Source of the DNA: JALORV01 sp963707445
GTDB lineage: Bacteria; Pseudomonadota; Gammaproteobacteria; Burkholderiales; Burkholderiaceae_F
Assembly: GCA_963707445.1 (NCBI GenBank)
Contig: CAVPPW010000007.1
Location: 62,001 to 126,000, forward strand
Reading direction: 5' to 3'
Length of the DNA stretch: 64,000 bases
This document shows, one piece after another, positions 47,394 to 56,444 of this stretch. Each line of letters opens with the position of its first letter. The stretch's first letter is position 1. The notes beneath the pieces were generated by a model, which saw only the letters and a list, made by a program, of their open reading frames with translations, was not told the DNA's origin and did not search any database. The position numbers were made by a program, and so were the translations under genes.

Positions 47394-48144
47394 TCAGATG
47401 GCTTTTGCTTCGTTCTTCAGCTTGGCGACCAGCGTCGCGACGTCGGGCACCTTGATGCCGGCCTTGCGCGACGGCGGCTCGGTCACCTTCAGCGTCTTCA
47501 GCCGCGGCGTCACGTCGACACCGAGATCGGCCGGCTTGACCGTCTCCAGCGGCTTCTTCTTCGCCTTCATGATGTTCGGCAGCGTCACATAGCGCGGCTC
47601 GTTCAGGCGCAGGTCGGTCGTGACGACCGCGGGCAGGCTGATCGAGATCGTCTCCAGCCCGCCGTCGACTTCGCGCGTCACTTCAGCGCGGCCATCAGCA
47701 ATCTTCAGCTTCGAGGCGAACGCGCCCTGCGGAGCCTCGAGCAGCGCGGCCAGCATCTGGCCGGTCTGGTTGGCGTCGTCGTCGATCGCCTGCTTGCCCA
47801 GGATCACGAGTGCAGGTTTTTCCTTGTCGACAAGCGCCTTGAGCAGCTTGGCGACCGCGAGCGGCTGAAGCTCGACATCGGTTTCGACCAGGATGCCGCG
47901 GTCGGCGCCGATCGCCATCGCCGTGCGCAGCGTCTCCTGGCACTGCGGTCACACCGCACGAGACCGCGACGACTTCGGTCGCGACGCCCGCCTCCTTCAG
48001 GCGCACGGCCTCTTCCACCGCGATCTCGTCGAACGGATTCATCGACATCTTGACGTTCGCGATGTCGACGCCGCTGCCGTCGGACTTGACCCGCACCTTG
48101 ACGTTGTAATCGACCACGCGCTTGACGGAGACGAGGATCTTCAT
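47394..48144 (-). CDS. etfB: Electron transfer flavoprotein beta subunit EtfB (one frameshift)
   Basis: ETF beta, about 249 residues. MKILVSVKRVVDYNVKVRVK, NVKMSMNPFDEIAVEEAVRL and VVAVSCGV make the first part; one extra base near 47945 shifts the frame, after which TQCQETLRTAMAIGADRGIL, LVILGKQAIDDDANQTGQML and TTDLRLNEPRYVTLPNIMKA-like segments complete the family, the last being the ETF beta signature. It heads the etfB-etfA-acyl-CoA dehydrogenase operon. Correcting the single base gives a normal protein. Confidence 0.94.
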
Positions 48145-48236
48145 GGCATGCGACCCGGGGTTGAGGCGCCGAGGACGACGGCGCTGGCGTTAGTCGGAAA
48201 GCAGAGGATTATAGGAGTCGACCCCACCCCACTCTC

Positions 48237-48256
48237 GCCCCCCTCGTCGAGGGGGG
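48237..48256. repeat. Perfect palindromic hairpin between yqaA-like gene and etfB
   Basis: CCCCCTCG-T-CGAGGGGG is nearly a perfect palindrome in the 114-base spacer upstream of etfB. There is no T-run on the minus strand. It may be a short regulatory or mRNA-end hairpin. Confidence 0.4.
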
Positions 48257-48258
48257 AC

Positions 48259-48687
48259 TCAGTGCCGAACGAGCGCCTCGAACCACGACCAGCCGGCCGC
48301 GACCAACAGGTAGCGCGCGCCCTTGCCCGCCGCAAAGGCGGCCAGCGCTATCCAAGGGTTGAGCCGCAGCCAGCCGGCGGCGATTGCCAGCGCATCACCG
48401 ATCAGAGGCAGCCACGAGAACAACAGTGCCCAGTAACCGTAGCGGTGCAGCGTGATAATCCACCGCTCGTGCACGCGATTCGGGATCAGCCGCCCGATCA
48501 CGTATGAGGTCATCGCGCCGAGCGTGTTGCCGACGGTCGCGATGCCGATAGCTGTCCAGAATGCGTCCGGATGTCGATGAAGCACGGCGATCAGAACGAA
48601 CTCCGAACCGCCGGGAAACACGGTGGCTGCGACGAAGCTGGCGATGAACAGCGCGACGAATCCCGCTTCGGCCGAGAAGTCGAACAT
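48259..48687 (-). CDS. YqaA/DedA-like membrane protein
   Basis: A 142-residue inner-membrane protein of the YqaA family, a short relative of DedA/SNARE-associated proteins. GFVALFIASFVAATVFPGGS is the first helix, followed by ATVGNTLGAMTSYVIGRLIP with the DedA-like G-x-x-G-x-x-x-Y-x-x-G pattern and the ending AAFAAGKGARYLLVAAGW. DedA relatives help move lipid carriers or maintain the proton motive force; the role of YqaA is not known. It is between the phytoene-desaturase-like gene and etfB, with no tight coupling. Confidence 0.87.
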   Translation of the reverse strand: MFDFSAEAGFVALFIASFVAATVFPGGSEFVLIAVLHRHPDAFWTAIGIATVGNTLGAMTSYVIGRLIPNRVHERWIITLHRYGYWALLFSWLPLIGDALAIAAGWLRLNPWIALAAFAAGKGARYLLVAAGWSWFEALVRH

Positions 48688-48728
48688 TCGACGCCGCGCT
48701 CGTAGGCCGCAGCCGCCCGCTGGCGACG

Positions 48729-50334
48729 CTAACGCAGGTCGCGCAGAATCTCGCGCGCCGCGTTATGACCCGGCGCGCCGGTGACCCCGCCGCCCGGATG
48801 CGCACCCGATCCGCAGTGGTACAGGTGCTTCAACGGGCCGCGGTAACGCGCGTAACCCAGCAGCGGCCGCAGCGAGAACAGCTGATCGAGCGACAACTGG
48901 CCGTGAAAGATGTCGCCGGAGGTCAGCCCGAACTCGGACTCGAGGTCCGCGGGCGACAGCGCGCGGTATCCGAGCAGCGAGGCGCGGAAATTGGGGCAGT
49001 GGGATTGCACGACGTCGAAGATGCGGTCGATCGCGGTGGACTTCAGCGATGTCCAGTCAGCGTCTGGCTTGAAGTGCTGGCAGAACAGGCTCGCGACGTG
49101 GCGGCCCGGCGGCGCGAGCGTGTCGTCCACGACGCTGGGAATCAGCATCTCGACGATCGGAAGCGCCGAACAGCCGCCGGATTCGGCGTCATGCCAGGCG
49201 CGATCCATGTAGTCAAGCGAAGCGCCGAAGACGATGCCGCTGGCGTGATGCGGCTGCGCCTGCGATCCCCGGTACCGCGCTGAAGTTTGGCAGTTCGGAC
49301 AGCGCGACGTTGATGCGAAACGAGCCGGAACCGCACTTGTAGCGACCGATCGCCTCGACGAATTCGGTCGGGAGCTGCGCTGGCTGCAGCAGCCGTTGAT
49401 ACAGCAGTTTCGGATCGACATTCGCCGCGACGGCCCGTGCGCGCAGCGTCTCGCCGTTCACCAGTTCGACGCCGACCGCCACGCCGGCTTCTACAAGCAC
49501 GCGGGCCACCGGTGCATCGACGCTGATCTCGACGCCACGGGCGCGGGCCTCGGCCGCCATCGCTTGCGTGATCGCCCCCATCCCACCCATCGCGTGGCCC
49601 CATTTGCCGGCCTTGCCGTTCACTTCGCCGAAGCAGTGATGCAGCAGCACGTAGGCAGAGCCCGGTGCATACGGGCTGGCGTAGTTGCCGACGACGGAAT
49701 CCCAGCCGAGGATGCCCTTCAGCGGCTCCGACTCGAACCAGCTGTCGAGCCAGTCGCCGGCGCTCTTGGTGAAGACGTCGACTAGGTCGCGTTGGCCTTC
49801 GCGCGGTAGTCGGCCGAACTGAAGCAGCAGCTTCGCGCCGGCCACGAGGTCGCGCCAGCCATCGACGACAAGCGGTCCACCGAGTTCGGGCGGCGACTGC
49901 AGCACCCACTGCTTGAGCTGGTCGGCGAGGCGTTCGAGACGCGCGAAGTACGCCGGCAGGCGTTCCGCATCCCGTTTCGAGAATTTCGCGACTTCGGCCT
50001 GCGTCATCGCCAGGTCGCCGCCGAAACTAAGCGCCTGACCATCCGCCAGTGGCGCGAAGTTGGAAAACGGTCTTTCGACGATACGCAGACCGTGCTCGGC
50101 GAGCCGCAGATCGCGAATGACCTTCGGATTGAGCAGGCTGACCGTGTAGCTCGCGGTCGAGTTGCGAAAGCCCGGATGGAACTCCTCGGTGACCGCGGCG
50201 CCACCGACGACGGAACGCCGTTCGACGACATGCACCTTGAGGCCCGCCGCGGCGAGGTAGCAGGCGCAGGTCAGACCGTTGTGACCCGCACCGATAACGA
50301 CGACATCCAGCAGGTCGGCTCGCATGGCGGGCAT
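48729..50334 (-). CDS. Phytoene desaturase-like FAD oxidoreductase (one frameshift)
   Basis: About 535 residues. The N-terminal dinucleotide motif VVVIGAGHNGLTCACYLAAA binds FAD; GGAAVTEEFHPGFRNSTASY follows, as in the pyridine-nucleotide oxidoreductases of the CrtI/carotene-isomerase and PYROXD2-like group. Further segments are YVLLHHCFGEVNGKAGKWGH and GGMGAITQAMAAEARARGVE. A one-base break near 49266 interrupts SAVPGSQAQPHHASGIVFGA; the C-terminal part gives LFSLRPLLGYARYRGPLKHL and YHCGSGAHPGGGVTGAPGHN, the conserved final motif. No other carotenoid genes are near, so carotenoid synthesis is doubtful; many members have unknown substrates. The start could be ATG 9 bases later. Confidence 0.9.
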
Positions 50335-50435
50335 CTTAAGGGCGGGCGCAGCGTCCGACGCCGCGTGAGCCAGCGTGGACCGGTCCGCGATGCGCGTAAG
50401 GCAGGTCGAACAGGACCAGCGTGACAGGGCGCGAC

Positions 50436-50630
50436 CTACTTGTTGAGAATCAGCTTTCCGAGCTTGGTGAGACGGAGCACGTACAGGTCGCCCTGGTGCT
50501 GGATTCTCACTTCCCGGTTCAACCCGAAGAGCTCTTCGCTTCTGATGATCCGCCGCCCCTGGGAAGAACGAGACGCTGCCGACGGCGCGTCGAGATTCTC
50601 GACCTCCAACGCGGCTTCATCGGGTTTCAT
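50436..50630 (-). CDS. hemP: Hemin uptake protein HemP
   Basis: A 64-residue protein whose C-terminal half RIIRSEELFGLNREVRIQHQ and GDLYVLRLTKLGKLILNK is the HemP signature (I-x-H-x-G-x-x-Y-x-L-R-x-T-x-x-GKLIL). HemP is a small iron-induced factor, in Burkholderia reported to activate haem receptor transcription. The usual haem receptor and hmu genes are not in the window. It follows bacterioferritin by 45 bases on the same strand and may be part of the fbpA-bfd-bfr transcript. Confidence 0.9.
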   Translation of the reverse strand: MKPDEAALEVENLDAPSAASRSSQGRRIIRSEELFGLNREVRIQHQGDLYVLRLTKLGKLILNK

Positions 50631-50675
50631 CGCGCGTCGTCGGTCGCACCGACTGCAAAACCGACCGTGGCACGG

Positions 50676-51152
50676 CTAGCTTGGCGTTTCCATCTGCGAC
50701 TGCAGATAGTTCTGCAACCCGACCTTGCCGACCAGCTCGAGCTGGGTCTCGAGATGGTCGATGTGTTCCTCGGTGTCGTCGAGAATGTCGACCAGGATCT
50801 CGCGCGAGACGAAATCCTGCGCCTGCTCGCAGACGGCGATTGCTGCCGTCAGCGTCTTGTGCGAGCCGCGCTCGAGCGCCAGGTCCCCCTTCAGGATCTC
50901 GGGAACGTCCTGGCCGATCATCAGCTTGCCGATGTCCTGCAGGTTCGGCAGACCCTCGAGCAGCAGAATGCGCGCGACCAGCCGGTCGGCATGCTTCATT
51001 TCCTCGATCGACTCGTCGTACTCGTGCTTGCCGAGTCGACCCAGCCCCCAGTGGCGCAGCATGCGCGCATGCAGGAAGTACTGGTTGATCGCCGTGAGTT
51101 CGTTCTTCAGCTGCGCATTGAGCTGTGCGATGACCGCCTTGTCGCCCTGCAT
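50676..51152 (-). CDS. bfr: Bacterioferritin
   Basis: A 158-residue haem-containing ferritin. The ferroxidase ligands are all visible: Glu18 in LKNELTAINQYFLHARML, Glu51 and His54 in EEMKHADR with haem-ligand Met52 between, Glu94 in DLALERGSHK, and Glu127/His130 in DDTEEHIDHLETQL. The ending GLQNYLQSQM is typical. It stores iron as a 24-subunit shell, and the Bfd gene just upstream (45 bases) mobilises it. The cluster makes a functional store-and-release pair under probable Fur-related control. Confidence 0.96.
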   Translation of the reverse strand: MQGDKAVIAQLNAQLKNELTAINQYFLHARMLRHWGLGRLGKHEYDESIEEMKHADRLVARILLLEGLPNLQDIGKLMIGQDVPEILKGDLALERGSHKTLTAAIAVCEQAQDFVSREILVDILDDTEEHIDHLETQLELVGKVGLQNYLQSQMETPS

Positions 51153-51197
51153 GGCCCCCTCCCGGCTGAAGCAAAGGCATCAGCGTAGCCGAGCTGC

Positions 51198-51407
51198 TCA
51201 TGCTGCGGCTACTGCACGGCGCGGACAGTGAGCGCAGTCGCCGCCGCAGGCGCTCTCATCGATGAGCTGCTGCGCAGCCTCGCGGCAGCAACCGCATCCA
51301 GCGGCCACACCGAGCGCCATCGAGACATCGTCGAGCGAGGCAGCGCCAGCGGCAACCGCGGCACGGATCTGCCGATCCGTCACCGCGTTGCAGATGCAGA
51401 TGTACAC
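51198..51407 (-). CDS. bfd: Bacterioferritin-associated ferredoxin
   Basis: A 69-residue [2Fe-2S] protein. The cluster cysteines are Cys4 and Cys6 (MYICICNAVTD) and Cys38/Cys41 (AAGCGCCREAAQ), with an extra Cys40. Bfd binds bacterioferritin at the haem and donates electrons to release Fe(II). The tail adds a further C-rich stretch (ESACGGDCAHCPRR) not present in E. coli Bfd. It lies 12 bases after the ferric-binding protein gene, so it is co-transcribed with it. Confidence 0.93.
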   Translation of the reverse strand: MYICICNAVTDRQIRAAVAAGAASLDDVSMALGVAAGCGCCREAAQQLIDESACGGDCAHCPRRAVAAA

Positions 51408-51419
51408 GGCCGCTCCGGC

Positions 51420-52490
51420 TTAGCGATAGCCGACGCGATCGAGGATGCGCTGCGCCGCGATCTGGTTCTTGCCGATCGTCGAGATCGGCACGTTCTCGAA
51501 TTTCGGCGCGCCGAGTGCGGCGAGCGCCGCATTGTCGGTGCGGACCCCCTTGACCACGGGCCATTCGTTATTGCCGTCGGCAAAGTAGTTCTGCGCCTGA
51601 GGGCTCGCCAGATACTCGAGGAACAGCACGGCATTGGCACGGTTCGGCGCGTTCTTCGCAACGCCGCCGCCGGAAATGTTGATGTGCGTGCCCGATGTCG
51701 ACTGATTGGGCCACAGGAACCCAACCTTGGACACGACTTCCTTGTCCTTCGGGTCGTCGGATCGGACCAGGCGCAGCCAGTAGTAGGTATTGGTCAGCGC
51801 AACACCGCACTCGCCCGCCGCCACGCCCTTGATCTGGTCAGTATCGCCGCCCCGCGGCGGACGCGCCATGTTGGCCACCATGCCGCGCGCCCACTCTTCG
51901 GTCTTCGCTTCACCGTTGCGCTCGATCATCGCCCCGATCAGCGACAGCATGTACGGGTGCGAGCCCGAACGCGTACAGACGAGCCCCTTGAGCTTCGGAT
52001 CGGCGAGTTTTTCGTAGGTGTCGACGTCGGTCGGCTTGACCCGCGCCTTGTCGTAGACGATGGCGCGAGCACGCGTCGAGAAGCCGTACCAGGTGCCATC
52101 GTTCGATCGAAGCTGCGCCGGAATGCGCTCATCGAGCGCTTTGGATTGCTCGGGTTGGAACAATCCGTCGATCTGCGCACGCCACAGCCGAGCGGCATCG
52201 ACAAGCAGCACGACGTCGGCGGGGCTGTTGGCTCCCTCGGTCTTCACGCGCTGAACGAGCTGCTCGTCCCCGAGCTCGATCCGGTTGATCTTGATGCCGG
52301 TCTGCTTGGTGAAGTTGTCGTACAGCGCGTTATCGGTCTGGTAGTGCCGTGCCGAATACAGGTTCAGCACTTTTTCCTGTGCGCGGCTCTCGAAGGGCGA
52401 AAGCGCGCCCATGACGAGGCCGATTACCACAGTCGCCTGCAAACCGCGGCGCAGCCAGCACTCGGCGTTCCAATTCGGGGTTCTGTTCAT
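51420..52490 (-). CDS. Ferric iron ABC transporter substrate-binding protein (FbpA/IdiA-like)
   Basis: A 356-residue periplasmic Fe(III)-binding protein. A signal peptide (about residues 1-37, ending FESRAQ) precedes VLNLYSARHYQTDNALYDNF, the family opening. The iron-binding tyrosine pair is in TNTYYWLRLV, and ISGGGVAKNAPNRANAVLFL and RTDNAALAALGAPKFENVPI match the C-lobe. It normally feeds an FbpB-FbpC permease/ATPase, but those genes are not adjacent. It heads a unit with bfd and bfr. The palindromic box 73 bases upstream suggests Fur repression. Confidence 0.92.
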   Translation of the reverse strand: MNRTPNWNAECWLRRGLQATVVIGLVMGALSPFESRAQEKVLNLYSARHYQTDNALYDNFTKQTGIKINRIELGDEQLVQRVKTEGANSPADVVLLVDAARLWRAQIDGLFQPEQSKALDERIPAQLRSNDGTWYGFSTRARAIVYDKARVKPTDVDTYEKLADPKLKGLVCTRSGSHPYMLSLIGAMIERNGEAKTEEWARGMVANMARPPRGGDTDQIKGVAAGECGVALTNTYYWLRLVRSDDPKDKEVVSKVGFLWPNQSTSGTHINISGGGVAKNAPNRANAVLFLEYLASPQAQNYFADGNNEWPVVKGVRTDNAALAALGAPKFENVPISTIGKNQIAAQRILDRVGYR

Positions 52491-52562
52491 CGGGCGTTCC
52501 GTACGTAGGTTCTGTGGGGCCGAAGGCCGGCCCGGAACGAACGGTAACGAAAACTTACCTCA

Positions 52563-52587
52563 AATGCAAATGGTTCTCATTTGCATT
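52563..52587. promoter_or_regulatory. Perfect inverted repeat, Fur-like box of the fbpA unit
   Basis: AATGCAAATG-GTTCT-CATTTGCATT has perfect 10-base arms around 5 bases. The core AAATGGTTCTCATTT resembles the Fur box halves seen upstream of feoA, and the position 73 bases before the ferric-binding protein gene fits repression by iron. The extended TGCAAATG arms are not typical of Fur alone and might also suit another regulator such as Irr or a MarR-type protein. Confidence 0.68.
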
Positions 52588-52619
52588 CGGATGACCCAAA
52601 TCAAGCGTCGCGGGCCGCT

Positions 52620-53176
52620 TTAGGGCGTGATGCGCGCCTCTAAGGCTTCGAGCGCACTGGCCGGAGCGCTGGCTGCCGTCGTGGCCGGCGCGGTGCCGAT
52701 GGCAGCAGGAGAACAGCCGGCGCGCGCCGTTGAACCGCACGGCCCAGTACGGATCGGCAATGCTCTCGACGCGCACGCGCCCACGACGGGCCGGCGCGTG
52801 GATGAACCTGCCGTCGCCGACATAGATGCCGACGTGCGAGTAGGGTCGTCCGAGCGTGTTGAAGAACACGAGGTCGCCGGCGGCCCATTGGCCGGACGGC
52901 AGCGACTCTCCGAGCCGACTCATCTCTTCCGAGCGTCGCGGCAGCGCCACACCGGCGGTTTCGGCGAACACGTAGCCGACGAAGCCGCTGCAATCGAAGC
53001 CAGCCGGCGTGCGACCGCCGTAGCGGTACGGCGCGCTCACGAAGCGCCAGCGCGCGCAACACAACCTCACCTTGAACATCGTCCGCGCTCTGGGCAGTCG
53101 CTGTGGCCGGCTGCAACAACAGCAGCGCAGCGGCGACCGAAGCGGTCTGGCGGATCAGGCGATGGAACCGGGCCAT
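52620..53176 (-). CDS. NlpC/P60 (C40) cysteine peptidase (two probable frameshifts)
   Basis: A periplasmic cell-wall hydrolase of about 185 residues. The start MARFHRLIRQTASVAAALLL is a signal peptide, preceded by AGGGG. A break within 53055-53090 leads to RFVSAPYRYGGRTPAGFDCS GFVGYVF-type catalytic Cys region (split by the break only upstream), then SGQWAAGDLVFFNTLGRPYS and HVGIYVGDGRFIHAPARRG with the catalytic His. Near 52715 a second shift would end the protein at a natural stop at 52620; otherwise the frame would run to 52555, past the Fur-like box. It cuts gamma-D-Glu-diaminopimelate links or related bonds. Confidence 0.85.
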
Positions 53177-53341
53177 AAGCCCCTGCCGAGGCCGGAAGTG
53201 GCACTGAACATAGCGCATTCCGGCGAGAAATCCTAAAGCTGACTGGGGTTTACGCCGATCATTTACGTTAAATTCCAGCCGCACAGCGCGCGGACGGCCG
53301 GCGTCGGGGCGCCGGATTTGCGGTTCCGTTACGAGGTTGGC

Positions 53342-54523
53342 GTGCCCAACGACACAACGAAGTCATCAACGCCGAGCGCGCCGCCGAAACCGCGGGTGCT
53401 GATTGCCGACGACTCGCGCATCGTGCGCGCGTCGATCGTGCAGCACATCCGCGACCGCTTCGACGTCCGCGAGGTCACCGACGGCGAAGCGGCATGGCAG
53501 GCGATCCTGCTCGACTCCACGGTCAGGGTCGTGATCACCGACCTGACGATGCCCAAGGTCGACGGCTTCGAACTGCTGAATCGAGTGCGCAGTTCGAAGG
53601 TGCAGCGGATCCGCGAATTGCCGATCGTCGTCATCACCGGTGAAGACGAGGTCGCCGAGCGCGACCGGGCCGCAACGCTAGGCGCCACGGACTTCATTCA
53701 GAAGGGCGTGGCGGCGGCGGAGCTGATCGCCCGGCTCGAAGTGCTCGTGCGGCTGTCGGCGACGCGGGAGGCGCTGGCTGAGAGCCAGGCGTCGCTCGAG
53801 TCGTCGCGCACCGTGGACGGCGAGACCGAACTGCTGAACATGCCGTTTTTCGACAAGCAGGTCGAGAAGCTGATCTCGTTCGCCCGCCGCAACCTTTCGG
53901 ACGTTGCGCTGATCTGCGTGCGCGTCGAGCTCTCGCTGCCGCAGCAGGAAACGTGGGAAGGCGAGGTCAACCAGCGCATCAAGCTGGTGGGCCGCACCCT
54001 GGCGGCGTCGATTCGCCTGGAAGACCTCGGCACGCGCACGGACAAGTTCGAATTCTGCGTCGCGACGCCATCGTCCGGGCTGTCCGGCGTACTGCGATTC
54101 GCGGCTCGGCTGCGAAAGGTGCTGGAAAACGTCGAAGCCGCCGGCCCCGGGGTGGAGGTGTGGACCTGCATCGGACTGTCGACCCTGTCCGAGGAATTGC
54201 GGCGCAGCGCGGAAGAACTTCGTGCGCTGGCTCAAAAGCGCGCGGCGCAGGCCCAGCAAAATCGGTCTCGCCGCATCATTCTCGGTACCTCGGACGGCGT
54301 CGCGCCCGGCGCGATGGAGCCCAAGCCCGAGGACGGATCGATGGACATCAATCTCGCGCTGGCGCTGATTCGCGCCGGCCGGGCTGCTGAAGTGGTTGCG
54401 CATCTGCCTCGCCTGCTCGAGCAGATCTCGCCACTGCTGAAGCTGGTGCGGCAACAGAAAGAACTAAAAGCCACACCAGCGGAGGGAGGCGTTCATGGCG
54501 AAGTACAGGGAGCTCCACGCTAG
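53342..54523 (+). CDS. Response regulator with degenerate GGDEF-like output
   Basis: A 393-residue protein from a GTG start. The receiver domain has acid pocket Asp23/Asp24 (IADDSRIVRA), phospho-acceptor Asp67 in VVITDLTMPKVDGFEL, VVITGEDE and Lys121 (FIQKG). A linker leads to a GGDEF-fold domain whose catalytic loop is DKFEFCVATP in place of GGDEF, so it cannot make c-di-GMP but may bind nucleotides or partners. The C-terminal tail (INLALALIRAGRAAEVVAHL) is helical. The gene runs 29 bases into prpE, whose Shine-Dalgarno lies inside its last codons. No histidine kinase is adjacent. Confidence 0.88.
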   Translation: MPNDTTKSSTPSAPPKPRVLIADDSRIVRASIVQHIRDRFDVREVTDGEAAWQAILLDSTVRVVITDLTMPKVDGFELLNRVRSSKVQRIRELPIVVITGEDEVAERDRAATLGATDFIQKGVAAAELIARLEVLVRLSATREALAESQASLESSRTVDGETELLNMPFFDKQVEKLISFARRNLSDVALICVRVELSLPQQETWEGEVNQRIKLVGRTLAASIRLEDLGTRTDKFEFCVATPSSGLSGVLRFAARLRKVLENVEAAGPGVEVWTCIGLSTLSEELRRSAEELRALAQKRAAQAQQNRSRRIILGTSDGVAPGAMEPKPEDGSMDINLALALIRAGRAAEVVAHLPRLLEQISPLLKLVRQQKELKATPAEGGVHGEVQGAPR

Positions 54524-56390
54524 GTCGATCACGGACCCGTCCGGGTTCTGGGCCGACGAGGCCCGGCTGATCGACTGGAACGCGCCCTTCAAGCAGGTCC
54601 TCGACTACTCACAACCGCCATTTGCGAAGTGGTTCGTCGGCGGTACGACGAACCTGTGCCACAACGCGGTCGATCGCCATCTGGCGGCGCGGGGCGACGA
54701 TTCCGCACTGATCTACGTCTCGAGCGAAACCGGCGAGGAAAAGACCTACACGTTCCGCCAGTTGCATCGAGAAGTGAATCGCATGGCGGGCATTCTGCAG
54801 GCGCTCGGCGTCGGCCGCGGCGACCGCGTGCTCATTTACATGCCGATGATTCCGGAGGCGACGTTCGCGATGCTGGCGTGCACGCGCATCGGCGCGATCC
54901 ACTCGGTGGTCTTCGGCGGATTTGCGTCGGTCAGCCTGGCGACTCGCATCGACGACGCGCAGCCGAAAGTGATCGTCTCGGCCGACGCCGGCTCACGCGC
55001 CGGCAAGGCGGTGCCGTACAAGCATCTGCTCGACGAGGCGATCGCGCTGTCGAAATTCCCGCCGGCCAAGGTCATCATGGTCAACCGCGGACTCGCCGAG
55101 GCGCGGATGGTCGCGGGCCGCGACGTCGATTACGCCAGGTTGCGGGCCGAGCACATGAACGCCGAAGTGCCGTGCGTGTGGCTCGAATCGAGCGAGCCGA
55201 GCTACATCCTGTACACCTCGGGCACGACCGGCAAGCCCAAGGGCGTGCAGCGCGACACCGGCGGCTATGCGGTGGCGCTGGCCGCCAGCATGAAGCACAT
55301 CTTCTGCGGCAACCCTGGCGAAACCTATTTCGCTACCAGCGACATCGGCTGGGTCGTCGGACACAGCTACATCGTTTACGGCCCGCTGCTCGCCGGCATG
55401 GCAACGATCATGTACGAGGGCACGCCAATCCGGCCCGACGGCGGCATCTGGTGGAGCATCGTCGAAAAATACAAAGTCACGACGATGTTTTCGGCGCCAA
55501 CGGCGATCCGCGTGCTGAAGAAGCAGGACCCGGCCTTCCTGAAGAAATACGACTTGTCGTCGCTGCGGCTGCTGTTCCTCGCCGGCGAGCCACTCGACGA
55601 GCCGACCGCGCGCTGGATCGCTGAGGGCCTCGGAAAGCCGATCATCGACAACTACTGGCAGACCGAAACTGGCTGGCCGATCTTGGCCATCTCGCGCGGC
55701 ATCGAGGCGTTGCCGTCGAAGTTCGGCTCACCCGGCGTCCCCGCCTACGGGTACGACGTGAAGCTTTTCAACGAGACGACCGGAGAGGAGATCACCGGAC
55801 ACCACGAAAAGGGCGTCGTCGCGATCGAGGGGCCGCTGCCGCCCGGGTGTATGTCGACCGTGTGGGGCGATGACGAGCGCTTCGTCAAAACCTACTGGAC
55901 CACCATTCCGAATCGGCAGGTCTACTCGACCTTCGACTGGGGCATCCGCGACGAGGACGGGTACTTTTTCATCCTCGGCCGCACCGACGACGTCATCAAC
56001 GTCGCCGGACACCGGCTCGGCACGCGCGAAATAGAGGAGTCGCTGTCGTCACATCCAAACGTCGCCGAGGTCGCAGTGGTCGGCGTGGCCGACGCGCTGA
56101 AGGGCCAGGTCGCGATGGCGTTTGCGATCCTGAAGGATCCGAGCCTGGCGGACACGCCGGCGAAGAAGCTCGCGCACGAGGGCGAGATGATGAAGACCGT
56201 CGACAGTCAGCTCGGCGCAGTGGCGCGGCCATCGCGCGTGCACTTCGTCAGCGTGCTGCCGAAGACCCGTTCCGGAAAATTGCTGCGACGGTCGATCCAG
56301 GCGCTGTGCGAGGGACGCGATCCCGGCGACCTGACGACGATCGAGGATCCGACCGCGCTGGAGCAGATTCGCAGCGCGGTGCGCGCGTAG
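54495..56390 (+). CDS. prpE: Propionyl-CoA synthetase
   Basis: A 631-residue acyl-CoA synthetase of the acetyl/propionyl-CoA group, converting propionate, ATP and CoA to propionyl-CoA. The start ATG has a strong GGAGGGAGG. Adenylation motifs: YTSGTTGKPKGVQRDTGGYA (from residue 240), FATSDIGWVVGHSYIVYGPL, NYWQTETGWPILAISRG, and GYFFILGRTDDVINVAGHRL. The C-terminal lysine is in PKTRSGKLLRRSIQAL, the usual acetylation target. VQRDTGGYAVAL distinguishes PrpE from Acs. No methylcitrate genes are in the window. The upstream response regulator overlaps it. Confidence 0.94.
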   Translation: MAKYRELHARSITDPSGFWADEARLIDWNAPFKQVLDYSQPPFAKWFVGGTTNLCHNAVDRHLAARGDDSALIYVSSETGEEKTYTFRQLHREVNRMAGILQALGVGRGDRVLIYMPMIPEATFAMLACTRIGAIHSVVFGGFASVSLATRIDDAQPKVIVSADAGSRAGKAVPYKHLLDEAIALSKFPPAKVIMVNRGLAEARMVAGRDVDYARLRAEHMNAEVPCVWLESSEPSYILYTSGTTGKPKGVQRDTGGYAVALAASMKHIFCGNPGETYFATSDIGWVVGHSYIVYGPLLAGMATIMYEGTPIRPDGGIWWSIVEKYKVTTMFSAPTAIRVLKKQDPAFLKKYDLSSLRLLFLAGEPLDEPTARWIAEGLGKPIIDNYWQTETGWPILAISRGIEALPSKFGSPGVPAYGYDVKLFNETTGEEITGHHEKGVVAIEGPLPPGCMSTVWGDDERFVKTYWTTIPNRQVYSTFDWGIRDEDGYFFILGRTDDVINVAGHRLGTREIEESLSSHPNVAEVAVVGVADALKGQVAMAFAILKDPSLADTPAKKLAHEGEMMKTVDSQLGAVARPSRVHFVSVLPKTRSGKLLRRSIQALCEGRDPGDLTTIEDPTALEQIRSAVRA

Positions 56391-56403
56391 TGCCGGCCGA
56401 CAG

Positions 56404-56437
56404 CGGCCGCGAGCTCGCGTAAGCTCGCGGCCGTTTT
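56404..56437 (+). terminator. Rho-independent terminator after prpE
   Basis: A perfect 11-base stem CGGCCGCGAGC/GCTCGCGGCCG with an 8-base loop, followed by TTTT. It starts 14 bases after the prpE stop. The YdcF-like gene begins only 8 bases after the T-run, so that gene needs another promoter or depends on read-through. Confidence 0.9.
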
Positions 56438-56444
56438 CGTCGGA

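Noticed and set aside
48729..50334. A carotenoid biosynthesis cluster
   Set aside because: Only one CrtI-like gene; crtB, crtE and others are absent, and the group includes non-carotenoid enzymes.
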